From NCBI GenBank assembly GCA_026126065.1, contig JAHCJY010000004.1, forward strand, positions 248,001 to 312,000: a stretch of DNA of 64,000 nt. The letters run 5' to 3'. Positions 10,139 to 17,339 of the stretch are shown here, in pieces (positions within the stretch are counted from its first letter, which is position 1; each line of letters begins with the position of its first letter). Position numbers and translations under genes: made by a program. Source of the DNA: Bauldia sp. GTDB lineage: Bacteria; Pseudomonadota; Alphaproteobacteria; Rhizobiales; Kaistiaceae. Below the pieces are notes generated by a model, which saw only the letters and a list, made by a program, of their open reading frames with translations, made no database searches and had not been told where the DNA came from.

Positions 10139-10510
10139 ATGACTAAGCAGGTCATTGTCACTCCGTCCGGTGAACGACTCGTTGTGCTCCCGGAGTCGGA
10201 CTATGACGCACTGGTCGAAGCGGCAGAGGACGCAGCGGACATTGCCGCCGTTGCCGGTTTCGAGGAACGGTTGGCGAAGGGCGAGGAGGAGCTTGTTCCG
10301 ACCGCCATGGTCGACCGAATGCTGAACGGAGAGAACCCCTTGAGGGTGTGGCGCGAGTATCGCGGCCTCACGGCAACGGCCCTCGCCGAGAAGGCCGGCA
10401 TCGCACAGTCCTATGTCTCGCAGATCGAGACGGGCCGTCGTGACGGAACCGTGGAGACATACAGGCGGCTCGCCGAGGCTCTCGGCGTGAGCATTGATGA
10501 TCTCGTGTGA
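10139..10510 (+). CDS. XRE-family HTH protein, antitoxin-like
   Basis: A 123-residue protein. The N-terminal half (TPSGERLVVLPESDYDALV) resembles the Phd/RelB-like part seen in many alphaproteobacterial antitoxins. The C-terminal half (residues 68-123) is a Cro/C1 helix-turn-helix with LTATALAEKAGIAQSYVSQI followed by GRRDGTVETYRRLA. AAAGGAAGCG precedes the ATG. Such proteins usually follow a RelE/HigB-type toxin, but none is recognised in the 100 bases upstream. It could be an orphan antitoxin or a stand-alone regulator. Confidence 0.75.
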   Translation: MTKQVIVTPSGERLVVLPESDYDALVEAAEDAADIAAVAGFEERLAKGEEELVPTAMVDRMLNGENPLRVWREYRGLTATALAEKAGIAQSYVSQIETGRRDGTVETYRRLAEALGVSIDDLV

Positions 10511-10658
10511 TTGGACAGGTGGCGCCGTTCCTACCGCATTGGGATCCGAAGGCGTGGTCCAGCCGATCCACGGCCGCTTCCCGCCTGCTTAGACTGCAAC
10601 GCTGATATCCCCACGCCGGGGACGGCAACTCTGGCGACGGGCGACGCAGGCGAGTATG

Positions 10659-10684
10659 GTTTGTTCGGTCTGGACCGAACAAAC
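10659..10684 (+). promoter_or_regulatory. perfect palindrome, likely operator of the GbsR/MarR-type gene
   Basis: Arms GTTTGTTCGGTC and GACCGAACAAAC form a perfect 12-bp inverted repeat around a 2-base centre (TG). It ends 14 bases before the GTG of the regulator gene. There is no T-tract and the position overlaps the expected promoter or leader, so an autoregulatory dimer site is a better reading than a terminator. Confidence 0.7.
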
Positions 10685-10698
10685 GGATCATTGGAAAC

Positions 10699-11160
10699 GT
10701 GGACAGCGAGCAGGCCAGCGCCTTCATCGACCAGCACGGCCTCTTCTGGGACCGGGTCGGCGGCAACCGCACCATGGGCCGGATCCTGGCGTGGCTGATG
10801 ATCTGCAATCCACCCGAACAGTCGGCCCCTGACATCGTCGCCGCCCTTGACGTGAGCAAGGCCAGCGTCTCGACCGCGATGCGCGGGCTCGAGACTGCCC
10901 GGCTCATCGAGCGCGTCGCTCGTCCCGGAAGCCGCCGCGTCCATTTCCGGCTGCCGCCCGGCGGCTGGGACGTCGTGGCCCGGCGGCGCGTCGAGGAGGC
11001 AGCAAACCTGATCGTAATCGCCGAGAAGGGCGTAGCGGCCGTAGCCGACGAGCCTCCCGGGCACCAGGAGCGCATCAGGGACTATCTCGAATGGCTCACA
11101 TGGTGGCGCCGCGCCCAGGAAGACCTGTTGCGCGGGCGCCCCAAGGGAGAACGGAAATGA
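10699..11160 (+). CDS. GbsR/MarR-type transcriptional regulator
   Basis: A 153-residue regulator with a GTG start. The N-terminus reads FIDQHGLFWDRVGGNRTMGRILAW, typical of the GbsR branch of MarR-like proteins. A winged helix follows (APDIVAALDVSKASVSTAMRGLETARLIERV, then a basic wing) and a helical C-terminus. It overlaps the ABC ATPase gene by four bases (ATGA), so it is co-transcribed with the exporter it probably controls. The perfect palindrome in front of it is the likely binding site. The effector cannot be inferred. Confidence 0.85.
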   Translation: MDSEQASAFIDQHGLFWDRVGGNRTMGRILAWLMICNPPEQSAPDIVAALDVSKASVSTAMRGLETARLIERVARPGSRRVHFRLPPGGWDVVARRRVEEAANLIVIAEKGVAAVADEPPGHQERIRDYLEWLTWWRRAQEDLLRGRPKGERK

Positions 11161-12047
11161 CGGCAGCGATCGAGATTTCGAGCCTGGCCAAGCGTTTCGG
11201 CCCGGTCGAGGCCCTCCGTGGGATCGATCTCAGCGTCGAGACGGGCGAGGTCTTCGGCTTCCTCGGCCCCAATGGCGCCGGGAAGACCACGACAATCCGG
11301 CTGCTCCTCGACCTCATCAGGCCGACGGGCGGCCGCGCGCTCGTCTTCGGGATCGACGCCCAGAAGGATCCGGTCGCGATCAGGCGCCGCATCGGCTACC
11401 TGCCGGCGGAACTCGTCCTCGATCCGCGGCTTCGCGCCGGCGAGCTGCTGGACTATTTCGCGAACCTCCAGGGCGGCGTCGACACTGCGTGGCGCGCGGA
11501 GCTCGTCCGGCGGATGGATCTCGACGAGCAGCGCGCGACCCGCACGATGTCGACGGGCAACAAGAAGAAGGTCGGCATCGTCCAGGCGTTCATGCACCGG
11601 CCGGATCTCCTGATCCTGGACGAGCCGACCAGCGGCCTCGACCCGCTGGTGCAGCACGAGTTCCACAATCTCCTCGGCGAGGTCGTGGCGGCTGGGGCGA
11701 CCGTGTTCCTGTCGTCCCACGTCATGGCCGAGATCGAGGCCATCGCCGGTCGCGTGGCGATCATCCGGGCCGGCGAGATCGTGACGGTCGACACGGTGTC
11801 GGCGCTTCTCGCGCGGGCCGGGCGCCAGGTCACGCTGCGGTTCGCATCGCCGGTGCCGGCAGCCGCCTTCGCCGGCCTCGACGGCGCTACCGAGGTCAGG
11901 GTCGATGGCGCCAGCGTGACGGCAACCCTCGCCGGCTCGCCCGATGCGATCGTCAAGGCGGCGGCGCAATTCCCGCTCATCGGGCTCTCGATGCGCGAGC
12001 CGGCGCTCGAGGACATCTTCCTCGCCTACTACAGGAAGGCTGCGTAG
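11157..12047 (+). CDS. ABC exporter ATP-binding protein
   Basis: A 296-residue ABC ATPase. Walker A is GPNGAGKTT (about residues 38-46), the signature region reads MSTGNKKKVGI in place of LSGGQ, and Walker B is LLILDEPTSGLDP. The C-terminal 80 residues are the extra domain of drug/antibiotic-type (DrrA/CcmA-like) exporters. It starts inside the stop codon of the regulator gene and is followed after two bases by the permease gene. Together they form a typical half-type exporter. The substrate is unknown; drug, lipid or osmolyte export are possible. Confidence 0.9.
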   Translation: MTAAIEISSLAKRFGPVEALRGIDLSVETGEVFGFLGPNGAGKTTTIRLLLDLIRPTGGRALVFGIDAQKDPVAIRRRIGYLPAELVLDPRLRAGELLDYFANLQGGVDTAWRAELVRRMDLDEQRATRTMSTGNKKKVGIVQAFMHRPDLLILDEPTSGLDPLVQHEFHNLLGEVVAAGATVFLSSHVMAEIEAIAGRVAIIRAGEIVTVDTVSALLARAGRQVTLRFASPVPAAAFAGLDGATEVRVDGASVTATLAGSPDAIVKAAAQFPLIGLSMREPALEDIFLAYYRKAA

Positions 12048-12049
12048 CC

Positions 12050-12844
12050 ATGCTCGGATCGGTCCTTGCCAAGAGCCTTCGCGACCAGCGCGCCGCAACC
12101 GGGGGCTGGAGCCTTGCGATCGCGATTCTCATCGTCGCGGTCATCGCGCTTTGGCCGGCCTTCGCGTCCGCGATGAGCGAACTGGCGCGGTTCATGACGA
12201 CCTTGCCCGAGCCCATTCGGGCGCTGATGGGCAGCGGAGACATCTCCACCGCCCGCGGCTTCTTGTCGGTCGAGTTGTTCGCCTACATCCTGCCGGTCCT
12301 CGTGGCCGTGCTCTCGATCGGCAAGGGCGCGGCGACGATCGCCGGCGAGGAGGAGCGCGGCCAACTCGAACTGCTCCTCGTCCGACCGCTGCCCCGCCGC
12401 AGCATTGCCTGGCAGAAGGCGCTTGCGCTTCTGGCCGTGGTGACGCTCGTGGCAACGGCCGGGTGCGTGGTCGCCATCGTGGGCGTCCTTGTGGCCGACA
12501 TGGATGTCGCGGCCGGCGAGATCGCCCGGGCGATGCTCGGGCTCGGCCTCTTCGGCTGGTTCTTCGGCAGCCTCGCCTTCGGAATCGGGGCGGCCACCGG
12601 ACGGAAGATCGTCGCCATCGCAATTGCGGCGGCGGTGGCGTTCGCGGCGTACATGGCTGCGACCTTCGCGCCGCTGATCCCCGCGCTGCACTGGCTCGCC
12701 GACGTGTCGCCGTGGTCGTGGGCGTTCGGCGATGACCCGATCGCCGACGGCATCAAGGCGGGTGGCGCTCTGGGGCTCCTCGCCGGGACGGCGCTCTTCA
12801 TCGGCCTCGGGATCGTCGGGTTCGACCGGCGCGACGTGCGCTGA
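12050..12844 (+). CDS. ABC exporter permease (ABC-2 type)
   Basis: A 264-residue integral membrane protein with about six hydrophobic segments, including ILIVAVIALWPAFASA, LFAYILPVLVAVLSIG, LALLAVVTLVATAGCVV and a C-terminal LLAGTALFIGLGIVGF. A cytoplasmic GEEERGQLELLLVRPLPR loop between helices is the hallmark of ABC-2/NosY-like permeases. It starts two bases after the ATPase gene and completes the three-gene regulator-exporter operon. Confidence 0.88.
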   Translation: MLGSVLAKSLRDQRAATGGWSLAIAILIVAVIALWPAFASAMSELARFMTTLPEPIRALMGSGDISTARGFLSVELFAYILPVLVAVLSIGKGAATIAGEEERGQLELLLVRPLPRRSIAWQKALALLAVVTLVATAGCVVAIVGVLVADMDVAAGEIARAMLGLGLFGWFFGSLAFGIGAATGRKIVAIAIAAAVAFAAYMAATFAPLIPALHWLADVSPWSWAFGDDPIADGIKAGGALGLLAGTALFIGLGIVGFDRRDVR

Positions 12845-12876
12845 CCGCGGACTTGCGCCATTGCCCGGCCGCCGCC

Positions 12877-13314
12877 ATGTTCCGCGCCGACATGGAAGAC
12901 AGTTCAGCCACGACCTGGTCGGATCGCGCCGCGCCCTCCCTCGATGACCTCGAGGCGATGGGACGCGTCGCCCTCACGCAGCTTCCGGAGGCGTTCCGGA
13001 AGCAGATCGGCGAGGTCCGGATCGGGGTTGCCGAGTTCCCCGAGGACGATGTGCTCGACGAACTGGGCGCGGAGACGCCGTTCGACATCCTCGGCCTCTT
13101 CACCGGCGTCGGCATGGCGCACGATTCCGCCACGCCCTACACGGGACGGCTGCCGAACCTCATCTGGCTCTACCGCCGGCCCATCCTCGACTACTGGACC
13201 GAGCACGAGGAAACGCTCGGGACGATCGTCACGCATGTCCTGATCCACGAGATCGGCCACCATTTCGGCCTGTCGGACGACGACATGGAAGCGATCGAGG
13301 CTGAGGCGGGGTAG
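12877..13314 (+). CDS. zincin-like metallopeptidase family protein
   Basis: A 145-residue protein with VLIHEIGHHFGLSDDDM near the C-terminus; HEIGH (about residues 124-128) is a zinc-binding HExxH motif and the following H and D complete the site seen in the small possible-zinc-metallopeptidase family (PF06262-type). No signal peptide, so probably cytoplasmic. The start is uncertain: TTG at 12853, ATG at 12877 and ATG at 12892 are all in frame without a clear Shine-Dalgarno. It follows the exporter by about 30 bases and could be in the same transcript. Confidence 0.85.
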   Translation: MFRADMEDSSATTWSDRAAPSLDDLEAMGRVALTQLPEAFRKQIGEVRIGVAEFPEDDVLDELGAETPFDILGLFTGVGMAHDSATPYTGRLPNLIWLYRRPILDYWTEHEETLGTIVTHVLIHEIGHHFGLSDDDMEAIEAEAG

Positions 13315-13329
13315 ATGTCCTCCAAGCGA

Positions 13330-13824
13330 CTACTTCTCTATCTTCTCAGAAATGAACCTCCTGAAATCGTCGAGGCTGCCTTTCGCGAAGCCCTCTTTGC
13401 TGAGAATGATCCCGATCTTTCCAATCATTAGGACATAAGATCTTCTCAGATCGTGGGTCCGAGTGATCTGACTGTACTCGAATTTCATCGTGATCGTTCC
13501 CTCTTCGATCGCGATGCGCTCGCCAAAATAGAGTACACTTTCGGGCTGCTTCCAATTGTGCATGCGTCGAGCTTGAGATTTCATTCGCCACAAGCACAAT
13601 AGCGGAGCACCAATCCACATCCACACGACAATAAGAACACACCACACTATAAGTCCAACCGGTGTCGTTCGATCGCTGTACAACACGACAATAATGACCG
13701 CAATTATAATCGCGGCGATGAACAAAGACAGAATCAGCTGTATCCTTCCAAGCACTACCTTGTAGATATACTCTATGAGAATCTGGCTTGAGGATACGTA
13801 TCGATTCTCGAATTGAACGTCCAT
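13330..13824 (-). CDS. YcxB-like membrane protein, AT-rich
   Basis: A 164-residue protein with two transmembrane helices (about residues 30-49 and 55-77) followed by a PH-like C-terminal domain (YFGERIAIEEGTITMKFEYSQI, then IGIILSKEGF). This layout resembles the YcxB-like family of unknown function. The gene is far more AT-rich than its neighbours, as is the orphan at 9141-10037, and the two flank the same accessory block. It runs opposite to the exporter operon and leuD. Confidence 0.65.
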   Translation of the reverse strand: MDVQFENRYVSSSQILIEYIYKVVLGRIQLILSLFIAAIIIAVIIVVLYSDRTTPVGLIVWCVLIVVWMWIGAPLLCLWRMKSQARRMHNWKQPESVLYFGERIAIEEGTITMKFEYSQITRTHDLRRSYVLMIGKIGIILSKEGFAKGSLDDFRRFISEKIEK

Positions 13825-14012
13825 GAAATGCCCCTTGCCGCGCTCGCGCGCCCCAAATACAGCGACTACCTAATGGCCCGGTTTCAGGTCTGTGCTTAGT
13901 GACCTCGAACGGAGGATCAGGCAGCTTGGCCGAAAGATCGTTGCACCGCTGTCACCTTGACGCGGTGCGCCCCACGACGCATCTGATGCCCCTCATCCTC
14001 GAGGCCACGACC

Positions 14013-14618
14013 ATGCAGCCGTTCACCACCCTCACCGGCGTTGCCGCGCCGCTGCCGATCCTCAATGTCGACACCGACATGATCATCCCGAAGGATTACC
14101 TGAAGACGATCAAGCGAACCGGGCTCGGCAAGGGGCTCTTCGCCGAGATGCGGTACAATGAGGACGGCACGGAGAACCCGGACTTCGTGCTTAACCGCCC
14201 GGCCTACCGAACCGCGAAGATCATCGTTGCGGGCGACAATTTCGGCTGCGGGTCGAGCCGCGAGCATGCGCCGTGGTCGCTGCTCGACTTCGGCATCCGC
14301 GCGGTCATCTCGACCTCGTTCGCGGACATCTTCTACAACAACTGCTTCAAGAACGGCATCCTGCCGGTCGTGGTCCCGAAGGAGGATCTCGACAAGCTGA
14401 TGGACGATGCCGAGCGCGGCGCGAATGCCACGCTGACGATCGACCTCGAGAAGCAGGAGATTCATGGCCCGGACGGCGGCGTCGTGCATTTCGAGATCGA
14501 CGCGTTCAAGAAGCACTGCCTCCTGAACGGGCTCGACGACATCGGCCTGACGCTCGCCAAGAAGGACAAGATCACGTCCTTCGAGGAGCGGGCGGCGGCG
14601 AGCCGTCCCTGGATCTGA
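14013..14618 (+). CDS. leuD: 3-isopropylmalate dehydratase small subunit
   Basis: A 201-residue swivel-domain subunit that pairs with LeuC. Conserved segments are [36 protein letters not shown] and the [17 protein letters not shown] loop. The ATG at 14013 gives [15 protein letters not shown], the family start, preceded by CGAGG; the frame stays open 38 codons upstream but that part is not LeuD-like. It stands alone, neither next to leuC nor leuB in this window. Confidence 0.97.
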   Translation: MQPFTTLTGVAAPLPILNVDTDMIIPKDYLKTIKRTGLGKGLFAEMRYNEDGTENPDFVLNRPAYRTAKIIVAGDNFGCGSSREHAPWSLLDFGIRAVISTSFADIFYNNCFKNGILPVVVPKEDLDKLMDDAERGANATLTIDLEKQEIHGPDGGVVHFEIDAFKKHCLLNGLDDIGLTLAKKDKITSFEERAAASRPWI

Positions 14619-14699
14619 GCCGGCGCCGCCGACGTAACGGCACGCGCCGGCCCATTGCGGGGCGTGGGAGACGGCCGCAGGCGGCGGCCGCCCGGGAGG

Positions 14700-15281
14700 T
14701 CAGCCCTTGGCGGGCTCGAACATCTGGCCGCCCGGCGCATCGCCGAGCCAGTTCACCATGATGTAGAGGCTGCCATCGTACTTCTCGATGCGGAAGAGAA
14801 TGAGGCTGTCGTCGAGGAGAAGCTCGTACACGCCATAGGTGCCGCCGTCCTCGCCGAACTCGACGCCGCCGTCGAAGCCGTAGGGCTCCACCAGCGCGGC
14901 GATGTCGAGGTCATCGACCGCCCCGTAGATGTCGTAGGTGCACGACACCGCCATGATCGTCGGGTAGGTTTCGATCTGGGCGTAGAAATAGGCTTCCCCG
15001 CCCTCGCTGTAGTACGACGCGCCCACCGACAGGTAGTTCGCGCCGATCGTGTAGCCGTCGTCGACTTCCCACCCGCCGAGGCTGCGGAACGTGTCCATCG
15101 CCATGCCGGGGTCGTCCACGACGTTCATGCAATAGGCGTAGGCGTCCTCGAACGCTGCCGCGATCATGGGCGACTCGCGCGGGGCCTTCTGGGCGAGCGC
15201 GGGAGCCGCGGCGAGGCCCAGCGTGGTTGCGGTGGCGAGCAGCAGGACGCCGTAGCGGCCGCGAACGTCGTTCAGGATCAT
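14700..15281 (-). CDS. small secreted two-cysteine protein, copy A of a tandem pair
   Basis: A 193-residue protein of no recognised family. An exact AAGGAGG lies just upstream of the ATG. Signal peptide residues 1-30 end in AAPALAQ. The mature part has two cysteines (51 and 114), the segment IETYPTIMAVSCTYD and a DGGTYGVYELL block. The same layout recurs in the gene 111 bases upstream (15393-15980), with cysteines 64 residues apart against 63 here. The pair looks like a tandem duplication. Probably periplasmic, with a disulfide; function unknown. Confidence 0.78.
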   Translation of the reverse strand: MILNDVRGRYGVLLLATATTLGLAAAPALAQKAPRESPMIAAAFEDAYAYCMNVVDDPGMAMDTFRSLGGWEVDDGYTIGANYLSVGASYYSEGGEAYFYAQIETYPTIMAVSCTYDIYGAVDDLDIAALVEPYGFDGGVEFGEDGGTYGVYELLLDDSLILFRIEKYDGSLYIMVNWLGDAPGGQMFEPAKG

Positions 15282-15360
15282 GATTTCCTCCTTGAAAGGC
15301 GACGGCCAACGCCGCGCCTGCGGCCCGCAGTCTATCATTCCAAGTCTGCCGGCAGATGAA

Positions 15361-15382
15361 CGGGGCCGCCGGAACGGCCCCG
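15361..15382 (-). terminator. hairpin after copy B of the secreted pair
   Basis: CGGGGCCG-CCGGAA-CGGCCCCG, a perfect 8-bp stem just past the stop of the 15393-15980 gene. On the - strand it is followed only by TTCATC, so it is a weak terminator or a 3' stabilising structure between the two paralogues. Confidence 0.45.
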
Positions 15383-15392
15383 CCGCAGCCGT

Positions 15393-15980
15393 CTATTTGG
15401 CGCCTGTCGCCGGGCCGTCGCGGTAGCCGGGCCCGATCCAGTCGAGCTGGAAGTAGAGGTAATCCTGCTGGGCCTGCAGGAGCCAGAGCTGTCCGCCGGT
15501 ATCGTCGGCGATTTCCCACACGCCGTATGTGCCGTCGTTGAGAGTCTGATACTCGCCGTCGAGGCCATAGTCATTGAGGAGTTCGAAGTCCGGAGCGGCG
15601 TAGGCGCCCTCGACCTCGAACGTGCAGTACACGAGATCGATCGTCGGATACTGTTCGAGCGTGGCGTACAGATACTTGTCGGCCGTTGTCTCGTTGCCGA
15701 TCAGCGATGCATTGATGTAGGTCTGGTACGGGCCATAAGTGGCGTCGTCGTCGATCGTCCAGCCGGCAGCCGTGAGCGACGCACGGAGGTAGTCGAGACC
15801 GGCCACCGCATCGAGGCAGAGATTGTAGCCCTCGTCGATGACGTCCTGCCCTCCCCCGGGCCCCTTCTGGGCGAACGTCGGCGTGCTGGCCAGGACTACC
15901 GGGAGCAATGCCGCCGCGGCAGCACCAAGCCGGAACCGGCGCGACACCGCGCCGGTGCGATACATCATCGAAACACCCAT
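15393..15980 (-). CDS. small secreted two-cysteine protein, copy B of a tandem pair
   Basis: A 195-residue paralogue of 14700-15281. AAAGGAG lies 9 bases before the ATG. The signal peptide ends in TPTFAQ (about residue 38). Shared with copy A are a Tyr-x-x-Cys near the N-terminus (C55), a GWxxDD-like turn, LEQYPTIDLVYCTFE (C119), NDGTYGVWEI and a final YLYFQLDWIG. Overall identity is low, so the duplication is old or the copies diverge fast. No function can be assigned. Confidence 0.78.
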   Translation of the reverse strand: MGVSMMYRTGAVSRRFRLGAAAAALLPVVLASTPTFAQKGPGGGQDVIDEGYNLCLDAVAGLDYLRASLTAAGWTIDDDATYGPYQTYINASLIGNETTADKYLYATLEQYPTIDLVYCTFEVEGAYAAPDFELLNDYGLDGEYQTLNDGTYGVWEIADDTGGQLWLLQAQQDYLYFQLDWIGPGYRDGPATGAK

Positions 15981-16121
15981 CCGAGAAAGCTCCTTTGTGA
16001 AACTGTGGCACCAAGCGCGGCCGATTCCATCGAGCCTGCACGCCACGCCCATCCCCCGGCGTCGGCACTGTAACATCGTCTGCCGCGGTGCGTCTGCGGG
16101 TCGGCTCAGCGCCGCAAGTCA

Positions 16122-17339
16122 CTATCGCCGTACCGGCTTGGACGGCGGCGCGGGAACCACGGGCGCCATTGCGTCCCAGGCCGCATAGGCCGCGTCGATC
16201 ACCGCGCGCCCTTCCGCACCGACCTCAATCAGGAGTTCGGCGACCGCGCCCGTCTCGTATGTCAGCACGAAGCTCAGCCAGCGGCGTGAGAAGTGGACCC
16301 GCGCGAACGGCCAGGCCAGGTCGTTCTCGATCCGCACCGCGTACTCCTGGGGCGCACCGGTTGGCCTTGCCTCGTAGAATCCCCCGATGCCGGCCGTCGC
16401 CTCATGCGCGCGGGACAGGAGGGCGGCAAGGTCGGCGACGCCCCCGCCGGGGAAGTCCGGCGGCGTATCGGCGCGAAGCGTCACCGTCATTCCACGGCTG
16501 TCGCGATCGACGGACTGGGGATCGGCCACGGCCGTCACCGTTATGGTTACGCCGAGATCCGGTACGTCGGCGACGAGGCGGATCTCAGGCCCGTTCGCCC
16601 CGTCTCCGAGCGACCAGCGGGCAATGGTGGTGTGGCTCGGCCAGGGGGCGCCTTTCGGCGCATCGTTGTTCGGCTGTTCGTAGAGGACCGCGTACGGCGT
16701 AGCATCCCACCCGGCAGGGGCGTCCACGACCGGCTCGTCGATGCCGAACCGGGCGATCTCGTGCGGCGAGAAGCAATAGGCGCCGCCCGACGATGTCTCG
16801 ATGATGGAGGAAAGCAGGTCCTCCGACAGGTCGAACGACATCACGAGTTCGATGAAGTCCGCCAGGTCGAGCTGGGCCTTGTCGAGGTCGACCGTGTCGG
16901 CGAAGAGAACCGCGACGCAGAGAATTCCCTCCGCGCGGCGCTGCGGCCCTGCGAGGAAAACGATGCCGCAGGCGAGATGGCAATAGTCGCCGGCCTCGAT
17001 CCGCGTCGCAAGGCCGAGATCGCGGACGCGGCGGGCAATGGCTATCGTCTCGGCCTGCACGGTCCCATCGCCGCTGAGGATCAGCGTGCGGACGCGGGGA
17101 TGCTCGGCGAGCGCCGCCTCGAAGGCGGTCGCCGCGCCGGGAGCAATGGCGCCGCGAAGGCGCAGTACCGTCGGCTCGGCCGGATCGAACACCCACGGGT
17201 CCGCCGGCGCCTTGGTCGCGGCTGTCGCCGCTGGCGGCCGCACGCCCTGGCCAAACGCCGACGGCGCGCCTGCGGCGACCATCAGGAGGCCGGCCAGGAG
17301 GGATGCCAGGATCAGGCCGGGCCCGCGACTATGGCGCAT
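16122..17339 (-). CDS. exported ClpP-fold (COG3904-like) protein, degenerate active site
   Basis: A 405-residue protein with a signal peptide (residues 1-31, ending AFGQ). Residues 55-200 resemble the predicted periplasmic ClpP/crotonase-fold family: [37 protein letters not shown], then DYCHLACGIVFLAG. In the family the last block is normally CxSAC with the nucleophile Ser; here it reads C120-HLA-C124, so Leu122 takes the serine place. The upstream neighbour keeps the serine. The C-terminal 200 residues are beta-rich and unassigned. Its start overlaps the end of the upstream gene by 11 bases. Confidence 0.78.
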   Translation of the reverse strand: MRHSRGPGLILASLLAGLLMVAAGAPSAFGQGVRPPAATAATKAPADPWVFDPAEPTVLRLRGAIAPGAATAFEAALAEHPRVRTLILSGDGTVQAETIAIARRVRDLGLATRIEAGDYCHLACGIVFLAGPQRRAEGILCVAVLFADTVDLDKAQLDLADFIELVMSFDLSEDLLSSIIETSSGGAYCFSPHEIARFGIDEPVVDAPAGWDATPYAVLYEQPNNDAPKGAPWPSHTTIARWSLGDGANGPEIRLVADVPDLGVTITVTAVADPQSVDRDSRGMTVTLRADTPPDFPGGGVADLAALLSRAHEATAGIGGFYEARPTGAPQEYAVRIENDLAWPFARVHFSRRWLSFVLTYETGAVAELLIEVGAEGRAVIDAAYAAWDAMAPVVPAPPSKPVRR

